Shown here one piece after another: positions 1 through 12,496 of a stretch of DNA of 64,000 nt (position 1 is its first letter; every line of letters starts with the position of its first letter). Below the pieces are notes generated by a model. The model was not told the origin of the DNA. It ran no database searches and was given only the letters and a program-made list of their open reading frames with translations. The stretch is taken from positions 868,001 through 932,000 of the forward strand of contig JAGVVL010000015.1 in NCBI GenBank assembly GCA_018287875.1. The letters are read 5' to 3'. The position numbers and the translations under genes were made by a program. The DNA comes from Nigrospora sphaerica (taxonomy: Eukaryota > Ascomycota > Sordariomycetes > Amphisphaeriales > Apiosporaceae).

Positions 1-477
1 CACTCTGCGCGGCGCCGATATTAACCGCATTATGCATACTGATCCCTACCAGTGTGCATATGCAACTATGGAGGAAATGAGCAGCAGTGGGGAACACGAC
101 CCCGCGTGTCGCCGTAGCGCGCTAGGAACCAATTAATAGGCACGGCAACGCAGTGACCGCGATTGTGTTAGTGCTGGCCCGACGCGTCTCGAGCGCGCGT
201 TAAGTGGGATTTCCCGAATTGGCCCGCATCGCAAATGGCAGATGATTTTCTTGTACTGGGCACCTTACCCGGACACAGCCAGCACATCGCGTACCCATCT
301 GGCATCCTGAACCCAGCGTTGGACCTCAACGTCTCCTAGGCACACCTGCGTATCGAATACTGCGTCGCCGGGGAATCCCAATGTCTGGCGTATCGTACAC
401 CCCCCAACGCAAGAGCCAATAATCCGAGCGAGGCCTCACCCGCGTCCCGTCCGCCCGACGGCCTCAGACGGCCCATA
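1..477. other. Upstream region of the POL2 homologue, no gene seen
   Basis: No open reading frame with coding character is visible. The stretch presumably holds the promoter and 5' leader of the polymerase gene that begins at 478. I recognise no TATA element or repeat. Confidence 0.6.
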
Positions 478-3400
478 ATGCCCAATACTTCCTTGCGAAA
501 GCCCTCAAAGGGCTTTGCCCGCCGCGGCGGCAAGAAAGCCTTCCATGGCAGTCGGCCACAGACCTTTGCTGCCACCTCGCGGGCCGAGGGCACTTCGGCC
601 GACGAGAAGCTCGAGCGGGCCGCCCTGGTGCAACAGATTGACGAGACGATGGGCTTCGCGCGCTACGAATCCGGCCGGCGCAAGGAAGGGTGGCTTGTCA
701 ACGTTCAGCCCACGACGGTGGGCCTCGAGGAGTCCGGCGACGGGGGCCGGTCCGCCCTCGACTGCTACTTCATCGAAGAGGACGGCTCCACCTTCAAGGC
801 GACGATCGAATACGAGCCTTACTTTTTGATCGCCGTGCGGCGAGGCTATGAGAGCGAGGTCGAAGAGTGGGCGAAGCGGGTTCCTGGCGACGGTGCGGTG
901 AAGACGGTGCGGAAAATCGACAAGGAGGACCTCGACATGCCCAACCACCTCCTGGGCTACCGGCGGACCTTCCTCGAGCTGAAATTCCGCAATGTGAACG
1001 ACCTCCTAGCCGCGCGGCGGGACATCATGCCACTGGCCGAGAAGAACAAGAAGGCGATGGGCGCCGCCGATGTGTATGCCGAGGTTGCCGTGTAAGTCTT
1101 GTCCTCGACGGCGGCCCCGCCGGAATCCGGCTCGTAGCCGCCGTACTGACCAGACGCCTGCAGGGAACAAGCCGGCTTCGATCTCTTTGACGATTCACGA
1201 GACCAGGATAAACGAAATAATGCTTCTTTTGCCGATGCCAGTGACTATATCGTCGACATCCGAGAGTACGACGTTCCCTACCACGTAAGAGTAATGATTG
1301 ATTTGAGTGCGTACCTACCCGACCGCGCCCCTTTATCCGCCCCTACTAAAGAAGACCTCAGGTATACGAGTGGGAAAATGGTATTTTGTCGAGGCCAAAC
1401 ACGGCGTAACCACCATGGTGCTCAACGAGGAGCGTCTGGCGCCTGCGGATCCGGTCGTCATGGCGTACGATATCGAGACGACCAAGCTACCCCTGAAGTT
1501 TCCCGACGCGGCCATCGATCAGATCATGATGATTTCGTACATGATTGACGGCCAAGGATTCCTCATCACCAACCGAGAAATCGTTTCAGAGGATATTGCC
1601 GACTTCGAGTACACGCCCAGACCGGAATATCCCGGCCCGTTCATGATCTTCAATGAGCCGGATGAGAAGGCCGTCATCGAGCGTTTCTTCCTTCACATCA
1701 AGGAAGCCCGGCCCACGGTGATTGCCACCTACAACGGCGACTTTTTCGATTGGCCCTTCGTCGAGGCCCGAGCTAGTGTCAACGGCATCGACATGTACCG
1801 GGACATCGGATGGAAGAAGGACAACGAGGATATCTACAAGTGCACCTACGGTGTACATATGGACTGTTTCGCCTGGGTCAACCGTGACTCGTACCTGCCC
1901 CAAGGCAGTCGTGGTCTTAAGGCCGTGACGGTCGCCAAGCTGGGATACGACCCGGACGAGCTAGACCCGGAGCTGATGACGCCCTATGCCGCCGAAAGGC
2001 CGCAAACACTGGCCGAGTACTCGGTGTCCGATGCCGTGGCAACCTACTACCTGTACATGAAGTATATTCACCCCTTTGTGTTCTCCCTCTGTACGATTTT
2101 GCCCCTTGGAGGCGACGATGTCCTACGAAAGGGCACCGGCACGCTCTGCGAGATGCTCTTGATGGTGCAGGCCTATCAGCAAGAGATTGTCCTGCCCAAC
2201 AAGCACCAGGCGCCTAAGGAAGCGCTCTGGGATGGGCACCTACTCGATGCTGAGACTTACGTTGGTGGCCATGTCGAAAGTATCGAGGCAGGCGTGTTCC
2301 GCGCCGATATAGCCGAAAACTTCGCCGTGGACCCGAGCGCTGTGGATGAGCTTTTGCGCGATCTGGATGCCGCGCTCAAGTTCAGCATCACGATCGAGGA
2401 GAAGAAGTCGATGGACGACATCACCAACTACGAAGAGGTCAAGGAACAAATCGCTGCCAAACTCAGGGACCTAAAACAAACGCCCAACCGACACGAGAAC
2501 CCGCTCATCTACCACTTGGACGTCGCGTCCATGTATCCCAACATCATGACGACGAACCGTTTGCAGCCCGATTCCATGGTCGACGAGTCGGATTGCGCTG
2601 CGTGCGACTTCAACCGCCCCGGCAAGACGTGCGACAGGAGGTTGCCGTGGGCCTGGCGAGGCGAATACCTCCCGGCGAAGCGGGATGAGTACAACATGAT
2701 CAAGCATGCTCTGGAGAACGAGAGATTTCCCGGGAAGTGGCCCAATTCGCCCACGCGCACGTTCCAGGAGCTGAGCGAAGACGAGCGGGCAGGTCTCGTG
2801 CGGAAACGCCTCCAGCTCTACAGTCAAAAGGTATATCATAAGATTCGCGAGACGACGACCATTCAGCGAGAAGCCATCATCTGTCAGAGAGAAAACCCCT
2901 TTTACATCAACACGGTTCGAGACTTCCGCGACCGACGCTACGATTACAAGGGGAAGGCCAAGGTGTGGAAGGGCAAGACGGAGGCGTTGAAGTCGTCGGG
3001 CGCTTCATCGTCCGAGGTCGACGGCGCCAAGAAGATGATTGTGCTATACGACTCCCTGCAGCTCGCTCACAAGGTCATTTTGAATTCGTTCTACGGCTAC
3101 GTCATGCGAAAGGGCTCGCGATGGTATTCCATGGAGATGGCGGGCGTGACGTGTCTGACGGGCGCGCACATCATTCAGATGGCAAAAGAGCTGGTGGAGC
3201 GGCTCGGCCGGCCGCTGGAGCTGGACACCGACGGTATCTGGTGCATGTTGCCGGCCACCTTTCCCGAGAACTTTGGATTCAAGATGAACAACGGCAAGAA
3301 ACTCACTGTCTCCTACCCCTGCGTCATGTTGAACCACAAGGTCCACGCCAAGTTCACCAACCACCAGTACCAGACTCTGGTGGATCCCAAGACGTTCAAG

Positions 3401-6400
3401 TACGAAACCCACAGCGACAACTCCATCTTCTTCGAGGTGGACGGCCCGTACAAGGCTATGGTGCTGCCGACGTCCAAAGAGGAGGACAAGAACCTGAAGA
3501 AGCGGTACGCCGTCTTCAACGACGACGGCAGTCTGGCCGAGCTGAAGGGATTCGAGGTCAAGCGTCGTGGTGAGCTGAAGCTCATCAAAATCTTCCAGCA
3601 GCAAATCTTCAAGTTCTTCCTGGAAGGCGAGACCCTGACCGAGTGCTATGCTGCTGTGGCCAAGGTGGCCAACAAATGGCTCGATGTGCTGCACAGCAAG
3701 GGAACGACGCTCGCCGATGAGGAGCTCATCGACTTGATTTGCGAGAACAGAAGCATGTCCAAGACGCTCGAGGAGTACGGCAACCAAAAGTCGACCTCGA
3801 TCACGACCGCCAAGCGCCTGGCCGAGTTCTTGGGCGAGCAAATGGTCAAGGACAAAGGCCTCAACTGCAAATACATCATCTGTGCGAAGCCTCGCAGTGC
3901 GCCCGTGACGGAGCGTGCGGTACCCGTTGCCATCTTCTCCTCGGAACCCGAGACCAAGCGGCGATATCTGACCAAATGGCTCAAGGAGGAGCCCTCGGAT
4001 ACGGATCCCCGCGCTCTGCTGGACTGGGACTACTACATCGAGCGTCTCGGCTCGGTTATCCAGAAACTCATCACGATCCCCGCGGCGCTGCAGAAGATTC
4101 GCAACCCGGTGCCGCGGGTCCCACATCCCGACTGGCTGCAAAGGCGTATCAACATCAAGGATGACAGGATGAAACAGAAGAAAATGACGGACATGTTCAA
4201 AAAGGACCCGCTGAGCGACATTACCAACGTCAACGGGGTGCCGCTCGACGACCTCGAGGACTTTGGTACCAAGCTCCTGAAGCCAAAGCCCATGACGGCC
4301 GCCATTACGGCGTCCCAACCCGTCCTGGCCGCGCAGAAGCGCAAGTCGCCCGAACCGGACAAGGAGAAACTCGACCCGTTTGCCGCCCTGCCCAAGACGA
4401 TGCCCGACCCCTCCGAGAACTACCCGGCCTTCCTGGAGTACCAAAAGAAGAAATGGAAGATCCAGAAGGCCGCCCGCAACCGCCGGCGCCACTTGTTTGG
4501 CGAGCGCCGGGGCAACGCGGGCAGCAACATCCAACAGACCTTCCGCAACCAGGCCGAGATCACGTTTAGAAACACGTGGCAGCTCCTGCAGCTTCGGGAC
4601 ACGGACAACCCAGGCGTTGTAATTGCCTACGTGTTGGTTGATGCCAAGATCCACGCTTTGAAGATCAAGGTGCCTCGGCAGGTGTTTCTGAACCTAAAAG
4701 GCAAAGATCTACCCGACATCGAGGTGGATGGCTGTGAGACGGAGCAAGTCAACCATACGCTGCCCAACGGCCATTCCTCGACCCACCTGTTCAAGTTGAC
4801 CGTTCCCGAGGACATCTACTTCTCCGAAGCGGAGAAGTTTTCGCTGTTGTTCAACCACCCGAGCGTCGAGGGCGTATACGAGAAGCAAGTGCCCCTGAAC
4901 ATCCGAGCCGTCCTTCGGCTCGGCAACCTGGCCACTATCGACGAGAGCCAGCCTGGCGTGTTGGGCAGAGGCCTAGAACAGGGCTTTGACTTGAGCAGTC
5001 TGGTGCGGCCGACCAAAGCCAAGACTTATCTCGAGACGAGCCCCCTCGCCTACCTCTACATCTCACACATCACCGCCGGGGAGCGCCAGATCTTCGGTCT
5101 TTTCTCTACGACGGGCGAGCAGGCCCACGTCATCATTCTGCAGAAAAACAAAGACGCGGGCTCGGACCTGCCCAATGTGTCCAAAATCTACAACGAATTG
5201 CTGACGAGGCGTATGCAAGAAGAACCCGCGGGCTCCAAGTGGCAGGACTGCTTCAAGTACCAGAGCACGCTGCACTTCAAGATCACCCAGGTCACCACGC
5301 GACGAAAGGCAAATCTCGAGGTGGGCGACTTGATCAAGAAGATGAGGAAAGACGAGACGCGGCCCCTGATGCTTGTCATCCAGTCATCGCAGCGCAACCT
5401 CTTGGTGCACGACGTGCCGGTGCTGGCGGATTTCCCCATTTTGCCCCTCAAGTACGACCAAGCGGACAGTCTTTTGCCGCCGCTGGGCTGGCAGTCGGTG
5501 ATCGCCAAGCGTCTCGTGACGCACTACCTCAACCTCGGCTCGTGGGTTCTCCATCTCACGGCCCTGGCGCGGTACGGAGATGTCCCGCTGTGTAACCTCG
5601 AGCGTGACGACGTCCGCTTTCTCATCGATATTGCCTACGCGCGCCGGCTGCAGACAAATAACGTCGTCCTCTGGTGGTCTCCCGGCGCCCGGCCCGATCA
5701 CGCGGGCTACGAGCAGGACGACGTCACCGGACCCCTCGACACGGTGTCTATGCCCTCGGTTAACAACCCGGGCACCTACGCGTCGGTGTGCATCGACCTC
5801 GACGTCTCCAACCTCGCTATCAACACGATCCTCACCTCGTCGCTCATAAACGAGCTCGAGGGCGCCGATTCGATTTCGTTCAATCCCGCCGCCGATGCCA
5901 GCGGCGCCGACGGGGCCGACACGTTGTTTTCCGAGAACGCGTTTGCCAATGCCGGCGTGCTCGTGCTCCGGGAGATGGTCAAGTCGTGGTGGGCTGAGGC
6001 CTGCAAAGGCAGCGACATGGCCGACGCCCTCGTCCAGCATCTGGTCCGATGGGTCGAGTCGCCCGATAGCTTTATGTACGACCGCGCTCTGCACTACTAC
6101 GTGCAGATGATGTCGCGTAAAGCCCTCTTGCAGCTGATGGCCGACTTCAGGCGCGTGGGCTCCCAGGTTGTCTTTGCCAACGCGAACCGCCTTCTTTTGC
6201 AGACGACCAAGTCGGAAGTGGGAACGGCCTATGCCTACGGCCAATACATCCTGAAGAGCATCAAGAGCAAGCCGCTTTTCCACTTTATCGACCTCCAAAT
6301 CAAAGAATACTGGGACTATCTGGTGTGGTACGACGAATTCAACTACGGAGGCAAGGCTTGCCAGGAGGTGGTCGAGGCTGAGACGCAGAACCTCAAAGTC

Positions 6401-7420
6401 ATCATGCACTGGCAAATGAAAATGTTCCTGCCCCTTCGTCTGCAGGACACGTTCCAGAACTGGGTCGTCGAGTTCATCGAGACCATGCACGCCCTCAAAC
6501 GGCCCGGCTTGCTGGGGGCGGATCCGGATCTGACGCCGCGCATGACGCAGCTGCCGATCCGGAACGACGAGGATGCCGAGAAGGACAACATTATTCTGAC
6601 CAAGGAGTTCGAGCGGCCGCTGAAGAAGGAAATCAAAGGCCTCATTGCCACGCAGGGTAGAGAGATGTTGCATCCCGAGCTGGCCTCGGACTGGTCCTTC
6701 CCCGTTCTCCCGGGGAGCCAGAACCAGCGCACGGCGGCGGCCGCGGACACGTCCAACGCGCTTTCCAGGACGGCCAGGGGAGTTCCGAGAAGCAACAAGA
6801 ACGCCGTGCTCGAGCTCGTCAAGTGTCTCATGCAGGTGCTCTCGCTTGACAAGAACATTACCAACGAGGCGCGGCTCCTCCGCAAAGAGCTCTTGGCCTT
6901 ATTCGAGGTCCGCGAGTTTTCCAAGGAGGCGGCGTTTGCAAACCCTTCGGCGTCGCTCAAGGTACCCCAATGGAGCTGCCACGAATGTGCTCAGGCGCGG
7001 GACTGGGACCTCTGCCGCGACGAGGCGCTGCTGCCGGACCTGGCGTCGGTCAACGCCGGGCTACCGGCCGACGCCAGCCCGGAGCAGGTGCAGGCGGCGA
7101 TGAAGCGGGCGGCGGGGGCTAAGACTTGGCGGTGCGATGTCTGCGATGCCGAGTTCGAGCGGCTGCGCATCGAGGAGCGGCTCATAGCGGACGTGGAGAA
7201 GATGGTGATAGAGTGGACGACGCAAGACATCAAGTGCACGCGCTGCGGCGGCGTACGGCTCAACGAGTTCGCCGAGCACTGCACGTGCTCGGGCGCGTGG
7301 GGCGAGAGCGTGCGGCGCGACGAGACGGCGCGGAGGCTCAAGGTGTACGGAGGCGTGGCGGACTGGTTCGGCCTGCGCATGTTGGATGCCGTCGTCCAGG
7401 AGGTGTTGGAGAGCTTGTAG
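478..7420 (+). CDS. POL2: DNA polymerase epsilon catalytic subunit A
   Basis: Leading-strand replicative DNA polymerase with 3'-5' proofreading. Three exons, 478-1091, 1164-1306 and 1362-7420, encode 2271 aa, close to the usual 2.2-2.3 kb codon length. The exonuclease starts with DIETTKLP near residue 289. Polymerase motif A (DVASMYPNI) is near 639, motif C (ELDTDGIW) near 874-876, and motif B lies around YGYVMRKGSRWYSMEM. The C-x2-C-x8-C group at about 664/667/676 matches the iron-sulphur CysX site of Pol2. The C-terminal half is the inactive polymerase fold. It ends in CysA (from about 2125, CHEC...CDVC) and CysB (from about 2211, CTRCGG...CTC), which bind the B subunit. Intron 1 (1092-1163) has GTAAGT and CTGAC. 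Intron 2 (1307-1361) uses GTGCGT: only this donor keeps the conserved HVRV-x4-IRVGKWY block in frame. A tempting GTAAGA at 1285 does not. The identification is certain; the start ATG at 478 is very likely. Confidence 0.97.
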
Positions 7421-8463
7421 GGTTGAGCGACTTGGTAGAGAGGGAACCATGAGCTGGGCGTTTCGGTTGGATGTACATGGCGGCAGGATACCATGGTCTA
7501 GAGCATGTTTTCGGGTGGGTTTTGCGAATACACTATGTTCAAGAAGCCCCATGGGCCGTGTGGGGGATTGGTTCGATGGTATGCCAAGGTGCTTCCCGAT
7601 CATATGCGCCGTCAATACGGAAACCCCCCTTCCCCGGTACCAGTTTCTGCATTCTGGTCTTTGGACATCACGAGCGATTTGCTTGGCGCGTGGTTCAAAG
7701 GCGAGGAAAAGATGGGGAAACTGAACAAGCTAGGGACCCATTCGTAGAGCCAGACGGGCCATTTGGGTGCCATGGTCGGGTTCCGTGTCCGAGACAGCTA
7801 ATACCGGGGGTGCAGTCGGGGTTGATGAGCAGCGCGGCATGGGGGATACCAAATACGGCGTGTGGGATAAATCGGGGGTTACAGTGCTTCTATGTTGCTG
7901 CAGTTGTCCCGAAACCACCAACCGCAGCGGACGGGGTCCTTCTGCGTCAAGACCACGACAGTGTAACGTTAACCTGGTAGGTTGGATTGAGCCACAGTAT
8001 ACGGCTCGTATCAGCGTCCTTTTTTCATTATGGAGGGGCTCGATGCAGGAGAGTTGCTGTGCCACCCTTAGGCAGTCTCTACCTAAGGCAGCATTGCGGC
8101 ACGGCCACGCTACGTGGTCCAACGCTGACATCAAGTCACCCAATCGGCCACGGGCACTAACACCGCCGGCTTGGCCGTCGCCCGTCAGCCTTACACGGAT
8201 CCTTCCAAAAATGAATACGAGATCTAGCACCACCACGTACCATCGGCGCGCGCCTAACACGCGGCTTCGGGGGCCGGCGGCGGGCAGGCGCAACCGCCGC
8301 GGCTACCGAATCGTACATAAGTCCGATGAGGCCCTCGTCGAGTCCAGACGGATGTAGGGAAGGACCAGCACACATCGACCCCGATACATCTATCCGACTA
8401 TACTCATATTCCCGGCTTGCTTCTCAAACCCTGTTCCTCCCGACTCCTCCCTGTTCTTTCATC
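7421..8463. other. Intergenic region, nothing recognised
   Basis: Several short open frames overlap on both strands but none has a family signature or consistent codon use. It holds the POL2 3' end and the presumed promoter of the secreted-protein gene at 8464. Confidence 0.5.
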
Positions 8464-9015
8464 ATGGTTTCCCGCTCTTTCGTCGGCCTCGCTTTGGCCG
8501 CCGTTGCCTCCGCCGCCGCCGTGCCGCGCAGCGAGCCCGCGACGTGGGCCGTGAGCGGATTTGCGTGTGGTGTGAACTGGCACTCGTCCATCCAAGTGTA
8601 CGCCCCCCCCCCCTCCCCCTTTCGCTCCGCGTGAAGCCTACAACAGAAACCGAGCTGACCCTGACTTCTTTGCCCCCGGCGCAGGACGAGCTTCGAGGTG
8701 AAGCGCGGGCCGGACGAGGCGGCGGTGACGTGCACTGACGCGCGGACGGGGTACGGGGGCATCCCGAGCCTCGCGTACGTGTGGAACGGCGCGTGCGCGG
8801 CCGGGTCGGGCCTCACGTTCACGCTGTCGTCGACGGCCGACGCGGGCGTCGTGCTCGCCGTCGCCGATGCCGCCACGGGCACCACGGGCACCTACCGCAG
8901 CCCGACGGGCGTCGTCCAGGCCTTCACCAGCTCCCCCGGCGGCGACCCCTACGGCCGCTCCACCCAGTACCTCGGCGCCACCACCTTTGACCTCGCCGTC
9001 GAGGCGACGTCGTAA
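8464..9015 (+). CDS. Small secreted protein, family unknown
   Basis: Two exons, 8464-8597 and 8685-9015, give 154 aa. The N terminus MVSRSFVGLALAAVASAAA is a clear signal peptide with an AAA-VP cleavage context. The mature part has only three cysteines (in FACGV, VTCTD and GACAAG) and is rich in Ala, Thr and Gly, with a predicted beta-strand pattern. The intron (8598-8684) contains a poly-C run and a CTGAC branch site. The donor GTACGC at 8598, not GTGTAC two bases upstream, restores the frame: the joined codon is GT|G, followed by TSFEVKRG. I do not recognise the family. Its size and secretion fit an effector-like or cell-wall protein, but that is inference. The second-exon start depends on the inferred splice. 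Confidence 0.75.
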
Positions 9016-9339
9016 GCCGTCGGTTCCACCACCCGCGCAACAACCCCAGTTTGCCATGGGCGAAGGTGATGGTGGGAAACTGTGTCCTGCATGAGCCCGA
9101 GCCGTGGTCTTTTTTCTTTTCCCTCGGCAGAATAGACGGCGTTTCGTCCCATTACGGGTATATAGAGGTTTGGGTTAATTGACGCCCACCGCCTTGCTAA
9201 GTCCCCTCGTTCTCGACTCTGCGAGTCTAGCTCGGTGTACACGCTCGACTATCGTGACCGACCCTAACCCCTGACTCGGCCCAACACCCACACAGTTTAT
9301 ATCGTGACAACGCAAAACATTTCAACAATCAGAAACATC
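9016..9339. other. Short intergenic region before tRNA-Tyr
   Basis: No gene seen. It should contain the polyadenylation region of the secreted-protein gene. Confidence 0.5.
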
Positions 9340-9422
9340 CTCCTGATAGCTCAGTTGGCAGAGCGATGGACTGTAATTGTTACTATATCCACAGGTCGCC
9401 GGTTCAAATCCGGCTCGGGAGA
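9340..9422 (+). tRNA. tRNA-Tyr (GTA) with intron
   Basis: Acceptor stem CTCCTGA pairs with TCGGGAG, with one G-T wobble, and the discriminator is A at 9422. The B-box arm reads GGTTCAAATCC and the A-box TAGCTCAGTTGG. The anticodon GTA is at 9373-9375. A 10-nt intron at about 9377-9386 sits one base 3' of the anticodon, the canonical place for tRNA introns and normal for tRNA-Tyr. The mature molecule would be 73 nt before CCA addition. Confidence 0.95.
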
Positions 9423-9462
9423 CACGCAGTCGTCACTACCCTTCCTGGGAAGTGATTACATC

Positions 9463-9467
9463 TTTTT
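9463..9467 (+). terminator. Pol III terminator of tRNA-Tyr
   Basis: A TTTTT run about 40 nt after the tRNA is the first strong T-run downstream. A second T5 follows about 5 nt later. Confidence 0.55.
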
Positions 9468-9546
9468 ATCATTTTTCTACAGATACTAGGAAAATCCAAG
9501 CTCTTCTCATGTCAGTATCTATACTTGCGTCCATTGTCGCTTGTCA

Positions 9547-9549
<3 letters not shown>

Positions 9550-9591
<42 letters not shown>
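9550..9591. repeat. (GT)n microsatellite, about 21 units
   Basis: An uninterrupted alternating GT tract of about 42 bp lies between the two tRNA genes. It can adopt Z-DNA and is likely to vary in length between strains. Confidence 0.95.
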
Positions 9592-9592
<1 letters not shown>

Positions 9593-10083
9593 ATGAGTTG
9601 AGTCGGTATCAACCCCCTAGCTTGGCTGAGCCATTATAGTAAGACAGGGTACAGATATGGCCATCCGTGGCTCGGCATAGAGAGAGCAAACATGTGCGTC
9701 ACTTGGGCTTACGAATATGTGTAACGGCAGTTCTGTATCTGGTAATTTAAGTTGCCCTTCGAGAGCAAGCGTGGCGACCCAGACCCACAAGGGATATATG
9801 CGTATTACTAGTTACGCCCTCTCCCAGCTTCCCGTCCCTCTCTGGTGCAGCTTTTCGGCTTAAGGTCACTGTTAAGCTACCTACCCTCACCTCCTGTGTG
9901 CATCTCGGAAAAGTTCACCTTGTCTTTCGCCCTTGTCTCAAGGCGGGGCCCGCCAGTTGTGGGTCGGGGTCGGCGCCCTTAGCTTTTGTTGTTTTACGAT
10001 TATCTAGTTTATAATAAGCCGACTCCTTTCAACAAATTCCATGGATCACCGAGTATCCTCTCTTTCCCATGGTCCAGTTCATA

Positions 10084-10155
10084 TCCGGTATAGTGTAACG
10101 GTTAACATACCTCGCTTTCACCGAGGAGCTCGGGGTTCGATTCCCCGTACCGGAG
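10084..10155 (+). tRNA. tRNA-Glu (TTC)
   Basis: Acceptor stem TCCGGTA pairs perfectly with TACCGGA, with discriminator G at 10155. The anticodon stem CCTCG/CGAGG encloses loop CTTTCAC, with anticodon TTC at 10117-10119. The A-box (TAGTGTAACGG) and B-box (GGTTCGATTCC) are canonical, and there is no intron. Confidence 0.96.
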
Positions 10156-11004
10156 TATCTTTTTTTCATCTTATCCATCGGAACGGTCCATGATTCCGTC
10201 AACCGGAAGGATTTTATGTTTTGCCGTGTCCCTCTAACCTAGAGCAGGTACGACCGTCACAGCCCCACCCGATAATAGGTTCAACCCCTACCGTTTGTGA
10301 TCACGCAGCCTGCTAGCCTGCTACTCTCCAACTTCGTTTATTTTTAAGGTTCAATTGAGCAACGCGTTCGCCGCAGCCTCTGCCACAACCATGGCGATAT
10401 CGTGATCCACGACTGCCTGTTGCGGGCAGGCGACCTTCATAACTCACCGGCACTTCCCTTTCCTACTTCCTTCCGTCCGCCGTCCGGGCTGGGCCCTCAT
10501 GCCGTGCTCTCCTTGCCCGAAGCGGCTGGAATGCCTCTGGCCCGGCCGTCAGCCACGTCCCCCGTACACAAGCTACCCCGGGCTAAGCCCGGAATGATGC
10601 CGTCGATTGTGTCCGCATATGGACGTGTTCGAGAACCATGAGAGGCGCCCTGTAGGGCCCCGGACGCACATCGCCTCCCGATTGGGCCGGTGGGCTCAGC
10701 TAATCTCAAAATGGGCCTCGGGCCGCAGGGGTCCTGAATCATATACCTCGGCGTCCTCGATCGCCGCTCGCCTTGCCCAGGAAGGGGCATTGAGTACTTG
10801 ATGGCGATCGTGATCGCGATTGATCATTATTAAAAGAGTCTGCCGCGAGATAGCGCGTTGAAAAATGTCAATATCTCTTGATTCATTGGCGGCTTTGCTT
10901 CGCCGATCTGTCACCCGGTCTCCGTCCGGTTCTGGCCCGATCCGTCCACCTCGCTAGTGCAAGAGACACGCCCCGGATCACCCGGACCCGTGTCCCACGA
11001 TCCG
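10156..11004. other. Intergenic region; may hide a missing first exon
   Basis: No convincing coding exon is visible. The next gene should begin with a signal-peptide exon somewhere here or just downstream, but I could not find a hydrophobic leader that joins in frame. Confidence 0.4.
10160..10166 (+). terminator. Pol III terminator of tRNA-Glu
   Basis: A T7 run begins 5 nt after the end of the tRNA. Confidence 0.85.
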
Positions 11005-12001
11005 ATGCCGTACCTGGAACCCGCCACGCCGGGGCAATCGAGCTGCTCGAGCGTATCCAACGGCAGGACGCTGATCGGCGACGCTGACTACTTCCCTTGT
11101 GGCCCCGTCAACGAGACGACGACGGCCGTCCCGTGTTGTCAACGGAGCCACACGTGCATGGAGGGCGGCTTGTGCTCTTACGAGAAAAAAAACGCGGGGG
11201 AGGGCGAGGATGACGACGGGAAAGAGGACGGCGACGACGACGCGAATCCTCACGTCACGAGCTACTACGCCTCGGGCTGTACCGATCCCTCCTTCGGGGA
11301 CCCGGCCTGTAACCGGCTATGCGGTGAGTGTGTACGCGACCCGGACAGGTTGCCGGTGCTTGCGGCAGAAAGTGGAGGGGAGGGAGGCTAACGGAAGCCG
11401 CCCAGTGAACTCGGTCGCCGGGGACGTTGTTTACAATGGGACGGGCTGGTACTGGCAGTGCTGCGCCAACCACTACGACGTCGACTGCTCGAAACCCTTG
11501 TCCACCGAGACCTTCGCCTTGCCGCCGCCCAGCGACCTCAAGGCCTACTTCCAGATTCCGGCCACGGGTTTCGCCTTCACCTCGGCCGCCGCGCCCACCA
11601 GCCACCCCTCGGCCTCCCCGCCGGCGGCTGCCGCGCCGTCCGCCGGGGGGCTGAGCCACGGTGCCGTCGCCGGACTCGGCGTCGGCGTGACAGCGTCGGC
11701 GGTCCTAGTCGTCTGGGCGGTCTGGTTCCTTGCGCGGCGGGCCCGGGCGAAACGGACGCAGTCCGCCCAAAACCCTGACGGCGGCGGCGGCGACGAGACC
11801 GCCGACCCCTTCGCTACGCCGACGATGCGCCACACCGAACTCGAGAGCCCAGTGACCGAGAAGCCACGCGTGGAAATGACGTCGCATCCCTATCTGGCCC
11901 CCGAGCTCCCCGGCTCGTTCGCCCTCTACGAGCTGAGCGCCGAGCCCCCATCGTACGGCAAATCAGAATCCCCGTCGCCCCTGTCCCCCGTCAAAGAATA
12001 A
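11005..12001 (+). CDS. Cys-rich type I membrane protein (Mid2-like architecture)
   Basis: Exons 11005-11323 and 11406-12001; the start is provisional. The extracellular part has a spaced-Cys module (YFPCGP, PCCQ, GGLC, SGCTDPSF, WQCC, DCSK) seen in a large family of uncharacterised ascomycete surface proteins. It is followed by a Ser/Pro/Ala-rich stalk, one transmembrane segment (AVAGLGVGVTASAVLVVWAV), a basic stop-transfer stretch RRARAKR and a cytoplasmic Pro/Ser tail. The intron (11324-11405) has GTGAGT and CTAAC and restores the frame at CVNSV. The oddity is that no signal peptide precedes the module: the in-frame ATG at 11005 lies directly before it, so an upstream exon is probably missing from this model. 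An acidic Asp/Glu insertion interrupts the Cys module. A role as a wall-stress-type sensor is only suggested by the architecture. Confidence 0.7.
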
Positions 12002-12496
12002 GCCAATGCGACGCGATTTCTACCATTTTCTGTATGCTTGAGAATTAGTACATTCGTGATCCACCGGCTTCTTCTTCTTTATTTTTATATCATCCCACTG
12101 CTTCATTATCATGTTTTCCATACTCTCGCCATAAAATTATACCCAATGACGATTCCGCTTCCCCCCGCAGCCTTTCCGCTGCCTTCCCAAACCACCTGCG
12201 ACCTCCCTAATACTTTAGATGTCGTGGCTTTGCCGTGTCAGTGGAACAATGTGTCATCACCCTGTGGCAGCGGTTAGTGGCGGGGTTTCTTTTTCAAGGG
12301 AAGGCCACCCTAGAAAAAGTCAACAAAGAGACCAAGTGCTCCGGTAGCGCACGGAATTTTGACACGCATACCAGGCCCTGCCCAGCAGAAGTAGAGGTAC
12401 CAGCAAGGTCACAAAGATGGCTGTGGGAACATCGGGATATAAAATTTCCACGATGGCCGCGGTCATAATGGCTGGTTTCTGCATTCGCGGGCAAGA
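12002..12496. other. Intergenic region, nothing recognised
   Basis: A/T-richer than the coding DNA on either side, which suits a 3' UTR of the upstream gene. No gene signature is seen. Confidence 0.5.

Larger units (their letters stand above)
9423..10083. other. Intergenic spacer between two tRNA genes
   Basis: Apart from the tRNA-Tyr terminator and the GT microsatellite listed separately, I see no gene here. Confidence 0.55.

Noticed and set aside
3044..4654. 536-codon minus-strand open frame
   Set aside because: Lies entirely inside POL2 and mirrors its codon bias; composition is Leu/Val/Gly/His/Arg without motifs.
5384..6673. 429-codon minus-strand open frame
   Set aside because: Shadow of the POL2 C-terminal half; no domain signature.
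9550..9591. Telomere-like or satellite DNA
   Set aside because: It is a simple GT dinucleotide run, not TTAGGG, and lies between tRNA genes with unique flanks.
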